From positions 1,178,001 to 1,242,000 of the forward strand of contig NZ_CP066370.1 in assembly GCF_016406325.1 (NCBI RefSeq): 64,000 nt of DNA, read 5' to 3'. The notes below the pieces were generated by a model. The model worked only from the letters and a program-made list of their open reading frames with translations. It had not been told where the DNA came from and did no database searches. The DNA comes from Shewanella putrefaciens. GTDB taxonomy: Bacteria; Pseudomonadota; Gammaproteobacteria; Enterobacterales; Shewanellaceae. Below, in pieces: positions 56,700 through 64,000 of the stretch; the first letter of the stretch is position 1; each line of letters begins with the position of its first letter. Made by a program: the position numbers and the translations under genes.

Positions 56700-56774
56700 A
56701 TGGCTGATTGGGTATATAGCTTATTTTTCCTTGCCTCCATGGTGTATCTGTATTTCACCGTTTTAGTTCATTAG
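56700..56774 (+). CDS. Possible 24-residue membrane peptide
   Basis: MADWVYSLFFLASMVYLYFT plus VLVH, almost wholly one membrane helix. It lies 34 bp before the 64-residue ORF in the same direction. The nearest purine run is GGG about 9 nt upstream, so the ribosome site is weak. Many real bacterial microproteins look like this, but chance cannot be excluded. Confidence 0.35.
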   Translation: MADWVYSLFFLASMVYLYFTVLVH

Positions 56775-56808
56775 CTAAAGCGGGAATGCTACATAAGAGG
56801 AACTTCCC

Positions 56809-57003
56809 ATGGCGATATCATTTAGACGTAGCGTAACTCAATTAGCTACAGCGTCATTGGGAACTGGAGCTGCATTGCCACATTGGCGACGTTTGATCTT
56901 TGAACGTTTATTTGGCTTTTTGGCGCTTCTTTGCGTACCTGTGTATATCACCAGCGTGTATCTATGTGTCATCGCCGATCTTTGGTTTATGGCGGTATTT
57001 TAG
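56809..57003 (+). CDS. Possible 64-residue membrane protein
   Basis: MAISFRRSVTQLATASLGTG ... with a basic N-terminus and a hydrophobic C-terminal half (about 32-64) that forms one or two membrane helices. AAGAGGAAC precedes the ATG at good spacing, and a terminator follows at 57049. No family recognised. The ribosome site and the terminator are the main support. Confidence 0.5.
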   Translation: MAISFRRSVTQLATASLGTGAALPHWRRLIFERLFGFLALLCVPVYITSVYLCVIADLWFMAVF

Positions 57004-57048
57004 ATCGTGTTTTGAAATCAAGGGGGCTTTAAACATACTGATAGCGCT

Positions 57049-57090
57049 AAAAAAACGCCCAATGCTAATTGCCTTGGACGTTTTGTTTTG
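57049..57090. terminator. Terminator 5' of the Xaa-Pro aminopeptidase end
   Basis: 11-bp stem AAAACGCCCAA / TTGGACGTTTT with one mismatch and an 11-nt loop, A-run before and TGTTTTG after. It can serve the small ORF on + and pepP-like gene on -. Confidence 0.7.
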
Positions 57091-57143
57091 TAGCATGTAA
57101 CTGATTTAAATGATGACGTTAGTTACTACTTACCAGCGGAGTG

Positions 57144-58931
57144 CTAAATGGCTGTAGTCACTTGAGCTAACCAAGCCAATTCATCACCTGACATTAACGG
57201 GGAAAGTGTATTAAACACTCGCTGATGATAAGCATTAAACCAATCAATTTCGCCTTGGGTTAACAAACGCTTATCAATAAGGCGCGCATCCATAGGGATT
57301 AAGGTTAGGGCGTCGAACTCATATATTTCACGCTCAGCCCCTTTTAGCGCTTCACAGTGCTGGACGACGACGAGGTTTTCGAGCCTAATGCCAAAACTAT
57401 CTGCGCGGTAGTAACCTGGCTCGTTGGAAAGCACCATGCCGGGCATAAGTGCAATAGCGTTGACATTTTTACCTATGCGCTGTGGACCTTCGTGCACACT
57501 CAAGAAATGACCCACGCCATGGCCTGTGCCATGGTCGTAATCAAATCCATGCTGCCATAGATATTGACGGGCAAAGGCATCGAGTTGTTGACCTGTTGTG
57601 CCTTTAGGGAAGCGAGCTTGATCTAAGGCAATATGGCCTTTAAGCACTAAAGTGACCATTTTCTTTTGTTCGTCAGTCACTTTACCTATGGCTATGGTAC
57701 GGGTGACATCCGTGGTGCCATCAATATATTGAGCACCAGAGTCCACTAAGTAGATGCTATCCATCGTCATCATGGCTGGTGTGCCATTGTTGTGATTGTA
57801 ATGACACATTGCGGCATTGGCGCCCGCTGCAGAAATGGTATCAAAACTTGGCTCGCGATAATGCGCATCCTCAAGGCGGAAACTTTCCAGCTTAGCGGCA
57901 AGTGTACCTTCATCGTACAGGCGATTGGCGGCAACTTCGGCATCGAGCCATGCGAGGAATCGACTTACTGCAACGCCATCGCGGATATGGCATGCACGCA
58001 TACCTGCCAGTTCCGCGGCATTCTTTTGTGCTTTAGGTAGCGAAACCGGATCGATTCCGGCAATTAAGTTAGCCCCCGCATTACGGGCAAGATTTTGTGC
58101 CCAAGCATTGGCTGAATGAGGATCGGCTAGCAGTTTTACGCCTGTTAAGCTGGTGAGTGTGTCGGCAAGGTCTGCTTCAGCTTTAAAGCTCACGCCAGCA
58201 CCGACATGCGCCTCAATACCTTCAGGGAGTTTGTTTAAATCGGTAAATAGTTGCATGTCACCATTAGCGTGTAGCAGGGCGCAGCCGAGTACGACAGGAA
58301 GGCGAGGTACATCGTTACCGCGAATATTGAGTAGCCAGCAGAAAGAGTCTAAGGCGGCGATTAGCGCAACATCGGCCCCCGCTTTTTTGACCAAGGCACC
58401 GATTTCGGTGCGTTTTTGTAGGCTAGTTTTGCCTGCACTCTCGTTGCTAAACAGGGTGATTGGTGCGCTTGATGGTGCGGGTCTTTCTTGCCAATGTTTG
58501 TCGATTGGGTTTTGCTCAACTGCGACTAAGTCGATTTGCGCCTTGCCTAAGGTGGCTTTGGCATTTTCATACCAAGCTAGAGTGTGTAAACGGGCATCAA
58601 ACCCCACACGGGAACCTGCTGGGAGCGTGTCGCATAACCATTCAATTTGCGGTGTGTCTGTTAGGCTCTCATAACTGAATAATGTTGCATCGACCTGCAA
58701 ACGCACTTGAACGGTATAACGGCCATCAGTAAAAATAGCGGCCTTATCTTTCAATACGATGGCCATACCAGCAGAACCCGTAAAGTCCGTCGCCCAGTAT
58801 AAACGCTCGTTATGTTCTGGTACGTATTCGCCTAAATATTCGTCGGCACGTGGAATGATAAACGCATCTAAATGGGTGTTGGTGAGTTCGCGACGAATAG
58901 CATCTAGGCGGCTGGCTATCTTGTTTGACAT
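57144..58931 (-). CDS. Xaa-Pro aminopeptidase, M24B family (long form)
   Basis: Two-metal peptidase that removes an N-terminal residue before proline. The ATG at 58931 (MSNKIASRLDAIRREL), with GGAG upstream, gives 595 aa; the frame extends 9 codons further without support. It has two creatinase-type N-terminal domains and the C-terminal pita-bread domain. Metal ligands are seen in VDSGAQYIDGTTDVTRT, GHGVGHFLSVHEGP, LSNEPGYY and RLENLVVV. The length is that of the eukaryote-like APP1 form rather than E. coli PepP (441 aa). Confidence 0.93.
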   Translation of the reverse strand: MSNKIASRLDAIRRELTNTHLDAFIIPRADEYLGEYVPEHNERLYWATDFTGSAGMAIVLKDKAAIFTDGRYTVQVRLQVDATLFSYESLTDTPQIEWLCDTLPAGSRVGFDARLHTLAWYENAKATLGKAQIDLVAVEQNPIDKHWQERPAPSSAPITLFSNESAGKTSLQKRTEIGALVKKAGADVALIAALDSFCWLLNIRGNDVPRLPVVLGCALLHANGDMQLFTDLNKLPEGIEAHVGAGVSFKAEADLADTLTSLTGVKLLADPHSANAWAQNLARNAGANLIAGIDPVSLPKAQKNAAELAGMRACHIRDGVAVSRFLAWLDAEVAANRLYDEGTLAAKLESFRLEDAHYREPSFDTISAAGANAAMCHYNHNNGTPAMMTMDSIYLVDSGAQYIDGTTDVTRTIAIGKVTDEQKKMVTLVLKGHIALDQARFPKGTTGQQLDAFARQYLWQHGFDYDHGTGHGVGHFLSVHEGPQRIGKNVNAIALMPGMVLSNEPGYYRADSFGIRLENLVVVQHCEALKGAEREIYEFDALTLIPMDARLIDKRLLTQGEIDWFNAYHQRVFNTLSPLMSGDELAWLAQVTTAI

Positions 58932-58958
58932 AAGGGCTCCAAGTTGGACTGCATTCAC

Positions 58959-59296
58959 TGCGAGTCGGTTAGGCGTGGCTCGCCTAAATTTGGTGTTGTT
59001 ATGGATGAACTAACGAGTGAGGATTATCGCAAGCTGAATGATAGGGATGCAAGGGCACCAGATAAGGGATTTTGTATACAATCGTGAATAAACCATATTA
59101 GAGAATTATCAACTACTCCAAGATTGAGTGTGATCTTGGTTGAAAATGCATTCATGGTTGAGATGGAAGTCTAAAGATTGATCCTTATAAATTAGCAAGT
59201 TAAGTTTTATTCAATCGCTAGTATTTGCTCATTATGCTAGCATTCGCCATCTCCGCTCGGGGTCAGAGGGGAGCATATGTATCAGTGGAGTTGGCG
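58959..59296. other. Divergent region between aminopeptidase and ROK genes
   Basis: About 340 bp with the promoters of both genes. No clear operator or promoter pair stands out, and no gene is seen. The open frame from 59225 to 59296 before the ROK start lacks a ribosome site. Confidence 0.45.
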
Positions 59297-60082
59297 ATGC
59301 AAACATTAACAATAGACGTGGGCGGCAGTAAAGCCCTGTTCGAACTTCAGCTCGCGGGGCATACAGAACAATATAAAATCCCCACAGGTGAAGGCTTTAA
59401 AATTGAAGAGTTAAATAACCAAATTGCTGCACTTGAACGCGATTACGATTTACAGGATTACCAATTAGCGATAGCTGTACCTGGACTGGTACAACATCAT
59501 CGTTTGGTTGCTTGTAAATCCTTACCCGGACTTAATGGATTAAGTAGAGATACCGTAAAAACCCAAGGAACGCTTAAGATTATCAGCAACGATATTGATG
59601 CAGGTATGCAAGCTCTCTGTGATGCAAAATATGCCTGTGAATTGTTGGTTATGTGTGGCTCTGGGATTGGTATGTCTATCGCTTTCAATGGGCAGGTCTT
59701 TTCTGGGGCAACGGGCGTTGCGGGTGAGTTAGGGCATTGCCGTATCATGTCTGAATCAGGTGAGTTTCGTTTAGAGCAACTTGCTAGCGGTGATTCTGTG
59801 CGTAGTCGTAACATCACCTCTCAGGAAGATTTGTATCGTGCTGGCAGTTATCTTGGTATGGGGTTGGCGTGGGCGGTTAATTTGCTAAACCCTAATCGTA
59901 TATGGTTAGCGGGCGGTATGATGAATAGCACTCCTTACTACAAAGGATGCATCGATAATTTAAAACGAATGGCATTGAGTGCCCCCTTAGCTGAAATGAA
60001 AATTCATCGAGTCGATGATATGGAAACCTTAGTCTGTCGAGGATTATCTGTTATTTTAGCGCGGGATGTTTCACTTACTTAA
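59297..60082 (+). CDS. ROK-family protein lacking the zinc motif
   Basis: 261 aa sugar-kinase-fold protein. The ATG at 59297 has GGAG upstream. The phosphate loop is IDVGGSKALFEL, the catalytic-type Asp lies in SNDIDAG, and the ROK signature is GATGVAGELGH. The CXCGXXGCXE zinc motif that normally follows is missing (MSESGEFRLEQLASG instead), and the protein is about 40 residues shorter than typical glucokinases. Substrate unknown; it may be a kinase of an unusual sugar or a non-catalytic member. No DNA-binding domain. Confidence 0.85.
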   Translation: MQTLTIDVGGSKALFELQLAGHTEQYKIPTGEGFKIEELNNQIAALERDYDLQDYQLAIAVPGLVQHHRLVACKSLPGLNGLSRDTVKTQGTLKIISNDIDAGMQALCDAKYACELLVMCGSGIGMSIAFNGQVFSGATGVAGELGHCRIMSESGEFRLEQLASGDSVRSRNITSQEDLYRAGSYLGMGLAWAVNLLNPNRIWLAGGMMNSTPYYKGCIDNLKRMALSAPLAEMKIHRVDDMETLVCRGLSVILARDVSLT

Positions 60083-60092
60083 CCCTGTAAAT

Positions 60093-60120
60093 AAAAAGCC
60101 CAGTGTAAATGCTGGGCTTT
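60093..60120. terminator. Terminator between ROK and FKBP genes
   Basis: 9-bp stem AAAGCCCAG / CTGGGCTTT with an 8-nt loop, in an A-rich and T-ended context. Confidence 0.75.
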
Positions 60121-60152
60121 AACTATCGTGACTGTCGTGGATATGTCTTGTT

Positions 60153-60623
60153 TTAATTAATCTTAAGTAATTCCACATCGAAGATTAATACAGAACCACC
60201 GCCAATCTTGCCCGTACTACGGTTACCGTAGGCGAGATCACTGGGGATAAAGAAACGCACTTTATCACCAACAACCATCAGTTGTACGCCCTCGGTCCAC
60301 CCTTTTATCACGCGATTAAGCGGAAACGCTATGGGTTCGCCACGATCAATCGAACTGTCAAACACAGTACCGTCGAGCAAAGTACCATGGTAATGCACTG
60401 TTACCGTATCGCTGGCTTTAGGATGAATAGTGCCGTCGCCCTTGGTCAGTACTTGATATTGCAAACCTGAAGCTGTGGTGATGACGCCTTCTTGAGCCTT
60501 GTTTTGTGCTAAAAACTCATTGCCTAAACGGATATTTTCTTGCGCCGCTTTTTGGCCGTTCATTGAGGTAAAAAAGTAAAAAATCACCCCAGCAATGACA
60601 ACAACAGCAAGTAACATTTTCAT
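60153..60623 (-). CDS. FKBP-type peptidyl-prolyl isomerase, membrane anchored
   Basis: Catalyses cis-trans isomerisation of Xaa-Pro bonds. The ATG at 60623 (MKMLLAVVVIAGVIFYFFTS) with AAGGTG upstream gives 156 aa; an N-terminal membrane helix is followed by a short helical linker and one FKBP domain (about 55-156; VTVHYHGTLLDGTVFDSSID, VIKGWTEGVQLM, FIPSDLAYGNR). The active site would face the periplasm. It resembles FklB/FkpA in the catalytic domain only. Confidence 0.92.
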   Translation of the reverse strand: MKMLLAVVVIAGVIFYFFTSMNGQKAAQENIRLGNEFLAQNKAQEGVITTASGLQYQVLTKGDGTIHPKASDTVTVHYHGTLLDGTVFDSSIDRGEPIAFPLNRVIKGWTEGVQLMVVGDKVRFFIPSDLAYGNRSTGKIGGGSVLIFDVELLKIN

Positions 60624-60864
60624 ATAAAAACACCTTAAGTTAATTTGGGCCATGTTAGCAGTTTTTTCGGTTGCGAAGCTACTTACAGCAACTAAGTGGA
60701 TGATTAGCGTTACATTTGGCCATAGCTAAACATCCCATCAAGACTTTATCCCGCTTTAGAGATCGCTTAACCTGTAGACTTAAGACTCTATAAAAATTCA
60801 ATAAAAACAAATAAGAACTAGGGCGTCTTGACGCTTTCGTTCAGATAATAAACAAGGAAAGTCT

Positions 60865-62208
60865 ATGTTAAACAAAGCGGCAAAACCTTTGGTCAAACTC
60901 GTCGACCGATATCTACCCGATCCCTATATTTTCGTGCTTTTACTTACCTTAGTCGTATTAATTGCTGCTGTGGTCGCTGAACATAAAACCCCGCTGGAAG
61001 TCATCAATTATTGGGGCGATGGCTTTTGGACCCTGTTAAGTTTTTCGATGCAAATGCTATTAGTGCTGGTGGCAGGATTTATGTTGGCTAGTTCGCCGCC
61101 GATTAAAAAATTGCTCGATGCCATTGCTGGACTCGCCAAGTCTGCCCCTCAGGCCATTATCTTAGTGACGTTAGTTTCCCTCGCTGCCAGTTGGATTAAC
61201 TGGGGTTTTGGGCTAGTGGTGGGGGCGTTATTTGCTAAAGCCCTCGCGAGAAAAGTGAAAGTCGATTATCGGCTGTTGGTTGCCAGCGCCTATTCAGGCT
61301 TTGTGGTTTGGCATGGTGGGCTTGCGGGTTCGATCCCATTAACCATAGCGACAGCGGGACATTTCTCCGAATCACAAATTGGCATTATTCCCACCAGTGA
61401 CACCATTTTCGCGGGCTTTAATTTACTGTTAGTGGCGATTCTGTTTGTGTCCATGCCATTAGTGAATCGCTTTATGCTGCCAGGAGAAAAAGACAGTATT
61501 TATATCGACCCAAGCACTCTCGATGAAAAAGATGGTGAGGTTGCGAGTACAACGCTGGAGATGCATAACGCCAATTTGAACGACAGCCGTCCTGCGGATA
61601 AGTTAGAAAATAGTCGATTACTCGGCTGGAGTGTCGGTGGTGCTGGGCTTGTATATTTAGGTTATTACTTTTGGGTGCAGGGCGGCAGCCTAAACCTCAA
61701 CGTAGTGAACTTCTTATTTCTGTTTCTCGCCATATTGTTACATCAAACACCACGCAGTTTGCTGATGAGTCTTAACGAGGCCATTAAAGGCGGCGCAGGT
61801 ATTGTTATCCAATTTCCCTTTTATGCGGGCATTATGGCTGTGATGGTGCAATCGGGTTTAGCTCAAAGTATTTCGGAAGGTTTTGTGGCGATTGCTAGCG
61901 CCGAGAGTCTGCCATTTTGGAGCTTTATCAGTGCAGGAATTGTGAATATTTTTGTGCCATCGGGAGGTGGCCAATGGGCCGTGCAGGCACCGATTATGTT
62001 ACCCGCCGCACAGGCTTTAGGTGCAGATGTCGCTCGGGTCGCAATGGCCGTTGCTTGGGGCGATGCGTGGACTAACTTGATTCAACCTTTCTGGGCACTG
62101 CCCGTGCTGGCGATTGCAGGCTTAAAAGCGCGGGATATTATGGGCTTTTGTTTAATGCAATTGATGATCACTGGCGTGATTATTAGTATCGCGTTGAGCT
62201 GGTTCTAA
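60865..62208 (+). CDS. atoE: Short-chain fatty acid transporter, AtoE type
   Basis: 447 aa with about ten to twelve membrane helices, matching the AtoE/TIGR00366 short-chain fatty acid uptake family (DRYLPDPYIFVLLLTLVVL, WGDGFWTLLSFSMQM, WINWGFGLVVGALFAK, SGGGQWAVQAPIMLPAA). It would take up acetoacetate, butyrate or similar acids. ACAAGGAAA precedes the ATG. It is a single gene here, without the atoDAB genes of E. coli. Confidence 0.9.
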   Translation: MLNKAAKPLVKLVDRYLPDPYIFVLLLTLVVLIAAVVAEHKTPLEVINYWGDGFWTLLSFSMQMLLVLVAGFMLASSPPIKKLLDAIAGLAKSAPQAIILVTLVSLAASWINWGFGLVVGALFAKALARKVKVDYRLLVASAYSGFVVWHGGLAGSIPLTIATAGHFSESQIGIIPTSDTIFAGFNLLLVAILFVSMPLVNRFMLPGEKDSIYIDPSTLDEKDGEVASTTLEMHNANLNDSRPADKLENSRLLGWSVGGAGLVYLGYYFWVQGGSLNLNVVNFLFLFLAILLHQTPRSLLMSLNEAIKGGAGIVIQFPFYAGIMAVMVQSGLAQSISEGFVAIASAESLPFWSFISAGIVNIFVPSGGGQWAVQAPIMLPAAQALGADVARVAMAVAWGDAWTNLIQPFWALPVLAIAGLKARDIMGFCLMQLMITGVIISIALSWF

Positions 62209-62245
62209 AGGCCTAGCGACAGCTACTTTTGCATTTAGAGAGTAG

Positions 62246-62273
62246 AAGGGCAATATGAGATTGCCCTTTTTTA
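62246..62273 (+). terminator. Intrinsic terminator after atoE
   Basis: 9-bp stem AAGGGCAAT / ATTGCCCTT with loop ATGAG, followed by TTTTATT. Confidence 0.85.
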
Positions 62274-62289
62274 TTGGCGATGAATGAAC

Positions 62290-62718
62290 TTAGATAAACA
62301 TATCTACGGCACCCGTTTTTATGCCATAACCCAGCACGGCTAAGTTGGCGACAACGGTGAGCCAAAAGACGTTTCTAAATGAGGCTTTAACGGACTTGTG
62401 TCTTAACAGGTTTTGGGCAAATAGAGCGCCGGGCCAACCGCCCATAAGGGCGAGCAGGTGTAATGTGCTTTCTTTAGTTCGCCATTTATTACGTTTTGCG
62501 GCGGATTTATCAATGGCATAGGCAATAAAGGTGAGAAAACTGAGTGTGAGGTACATACCCACTATTCCAACGGGAAGTAAATGCCAAAATGCGGCACCTA
62601 TCATTAGCGTTAAGAAAATAATCACTAATAACAGTGATATAAGGCTAAACTTTGTATTGGATACGCTGGTCTTTGGGGCTCGGTTGTTTATTCGCTTAAA
62701 TGGTCGTTTATTGGTCAT
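62290..62718 (-). CDS. DUF1294 family membrane protein
   Basis: 142 aa with a basic N-terminus (MTNKRPFKRINNRAPKT) and about four membrane helices. YAIDKSAAKRNKWRTKESTL, LLALMGGWPGALFAQ and LRHKSVKASFRNVFW form the DUF1294 signature. In other bacteria this domain can be fused to a cold-shock domain; here it is alone. Function unknown. It is 27 bp after the DUF418 gene on the minus strand. Confidence 0.88.
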   Translation of the reverse strand: MTNKRPFKRINNRAPKTSVSNTKFSLISLLLVIIFLTLMIGAAFWHLLPVGIVGMYLTLSFLTFIAYAIDKSAAKRNKWRTKESTLHLLALMGGWPGALFAQNLLRHKSVKASFRNVFWLTVVANLAVLGYGIKTGAVDMFI

Positions 62719-62745
62719 TTTGTTTAGTCGTTTTATATCATTAGT

Positions 62746-63942
62746 CTATTTTTGTTGCTGTAAGTGCTTTTTAAACGCGAGGCGGCGCCAAAGTTTCTCC
62801 AACGGTCCTTGCTTGAAATAGCGTAAATAAAGGCTGGCTAATAGCAGCTGTACCACGGAATAGACTATTGCCATTAGCATATAGCCCCATCTGTCCAAAC
62901 TTAAAAGCAATTCGGGGGCAAGATGCCTAAATACTAACACGCCAACGATGGATTGCAGAATATAGAGACTAAAAGCGAGTTTGCCGACATTTTGTAGTGA
63001 CGTCAGTCTGTTAGGATTGTTCTTGCAAATTATAACCATTATATGGATGTAAATCAGCGCCATAGGAATAGCACTTAGCATGATTAGCACATCTGAAAAC
63101 GCCACGAGGATGGTATTTTTTGTTAAACCTAAGACGGTATCGAGCAGTGATAGCGTTACGCTTGCTAGCACTAATTTCACCAGTACCGATTTGCTAAAAC
63201 CGCGCTCAAAAGTTCCTTGCTGATATAACGCCATGCCGAGCAACATCAAGCCCGCAGTAAACCACATTAAGGTAAAAGGGATCACGAGCGCCATATAGCC
63301 GACTTGCATCAAATGCAGGAACAGTTGGTCTGCATAGCTTGAGGTCCATGCACTGTATTGCAGTGCAAATAAACTCGATTCTCGAGTGAAAGGTTCATCG
63401 CTGCCTGCAAGGCTAACCAGCGTAATAATAACTAAGGCACCAAAAATAAAAATATTCGCTTTGCGTTTAAGTTCGCCAATACTTAAGTCTTTGTAATAAA
63501 TGGCTAAAAAACCACTGATCCCATAAGTGAATAAAATGTCACCTGGCCAAATAATAATGCCATGAATTAGGCCAAATACCATCAGCCAGCCTAAACGTGA
63601 GCGAAGTAGGGGATAAGCGTTTAAGCCTTTGGCGCTAAATCGCTGATACTGAATAAAAAGTCCGACACCAAACAAGATAGAGAACAAACTGATAAAGCGA
63701 CCTTCTATAAAAAAATGATTAAAAACTTTGATCATTTGATCCGACTGCGGCGGCGTTTCATGGGGCGCATAGCCATAAAAACTAATCCCCATAAAGTAGA
63801 TATTCATAAAAAATATCCCCAAGACGGCTAAGCCACGAATGGCATCAAGGTTGGCGTTACGCGGTGAGGATGTCGCCACTGTGCTAAGAGGCTGTGTGGA
63901 GTTTGATCTTGACCAAGTGTCGTTAGGTAAGTTTGCTTGCAC
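62746..63942 (-). CDS. DUF418 domain (YeiB-like) membrane protein
   Basis: 398 aa with about ten membrane helices. NLDAIRGLAVLGIFFMNIYF and the C-terminal DUF418 region (about 225-385) fit the YeiB family of putative transporters or acyltransferase-3-like proteins. No role can be assigned. It precedes the DUF1294 gene and probably shares its promoter. Confidence 0.88.
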   Translation of the reverse strand: MQANLPNDTWSRSNSTQPLSTVATSSPRNANLDAIRGLAVLGIFFMNIYFMGISFYGYAPHETPPQSDQMIKVFNHFFIEGRFISLFSILFGVGLFIQYQRFSAKGLNAYPLLRSRLGWLMVFGLIHGIIIWPGDILFTYGISGFLAIYYKDLSIGELKRKANIFIFGALVIITLVSLAGSDEPFTRESSLFALQYSAWTSSYADQLFLHLMQVGYMALVIPFTLMWFTAGLMLLGMALYQQGTFERGFSKSVLVKLVLASVTLSLLDTVLGLTKNTILVAFSDVLIMLSAIPMALIYIHIMVIICKNNPNRLTSLQNVGKLAFSLYILQSIVGVLVFRHLAPELLLSLDRWGYMLMAIVYSVVQLLLASLYLRYFKQGPLEKLWRRLAFKKHLQQQK

Positions 63943-64000
63943 GTTAGCTGAGTTCCTTTCGCTTGTAGATATGTTCGGCTTTTCATTCTGATTAAGGAAG

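Noticed and set aside
1..64000. tRNA, rRNA, CRISPR, transposons, prophage
   Set aside because: None seen on reading; gene order is mostly typical of the group and no repeat arrays or transposase-like proteins appear.

Overview
The window looks like the chromosome of a Shewanella species, a gammaproteobacterium. Most proteins can be recognised as close relatives of their Escherichia coli counterparts, and several gene orders are typical of this group: rppH-ptsP-lgt-thyA, nadB/rpoE-rseABC-lepA-lepB-rnc-era-recO-pdxJ-acpS, corB-ypjD/ffh-rpsP-rimM-trmD-rplS, and pepA/lptFG. The specific Shewanella signs are an extracellular-type OmcA/MtrC-family multiheme cytochrome, a very long PheA, DUF2960 and DUF2913 proteins, and a moderate base composition. 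This assignment comes from recognition, not from a search. I saw no rRNA, tRNA, CRISPR, prophage or insertion sequence.

Layout. 1-8.7 kb: rppH (cut by the window edge), ptsP, a TauE/SafE permease, lgt, thyA, the nhaA-(small secreted protein)-nhaR sodium/proton module, and sdhE-ygfX. 8.7-20.6 kb: nadB divergent from the envelope-stress operon rpoE-rseA-rseB-rseC, then the lepA and lepB-rnc-era-recO-pdxJ-acpS block. 20.6-26.7 kb: corB and ypjD on the minus strand, then ffh and the ribosomal/tRNA operon rpsP-rimM-trmD-rplS. 26.9-34.9 kb: aromatic amino acid synthesis, aroF-tyrA and pheA, split by the nitrosative-stress pair hcp-hcr and a small membrane protein. 35-43.8 kb: pepA, lptF-lptG, a minus-strand cluster of small genes, and yqiJ-flotillin. 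43.8-49.9 kb: a redox locus. 50-64 kb: mixed accessory and housekeeping genes (DJ-1/PfpI, ribbon-helix-helix protein, DUF2913, an unrecognised AT-rich gene, rhlE, an Aer-like chemoreceptor, small membrane ORFs, Xaa-Pro aminopeptidase, a ROK protein, an FKBP isomerase, an AtoE-type transporter, DUF1294 and DUF418 proteins).

Most interesting points. (1) At 43.9-49.9 kb an 11-heme outer-membrane-type lipoprotein cytochrome faces a three-gene unit: a Tat-signal/lipobox protein with four [4Fe-4S] motifs, a YdhV-like aldehyde:ferredoxin-oxidoreductase-family tungsto/molybdoenzyme, and an unknown small protein. This could be an uncharacterised route between an AOR-type enzyme and extracellular electron transfer. 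(2) PheA carries, after its normal chorismate mutase, prephenate dehydratase and ACT parts, about 230 residues that resemble a class I-beta DAHP synthase whose active-site residues have been lost. (3) A complete phenylalanine attenuator precedes pheA, with a 17-residue leader peptide containing five Phe and mutually exclusive hairpins. (4) Intrinsic-terminator-shaped hairpins lie in unexpected places: inside ygfX, between hcp and hcr, and in the rpsP leader.
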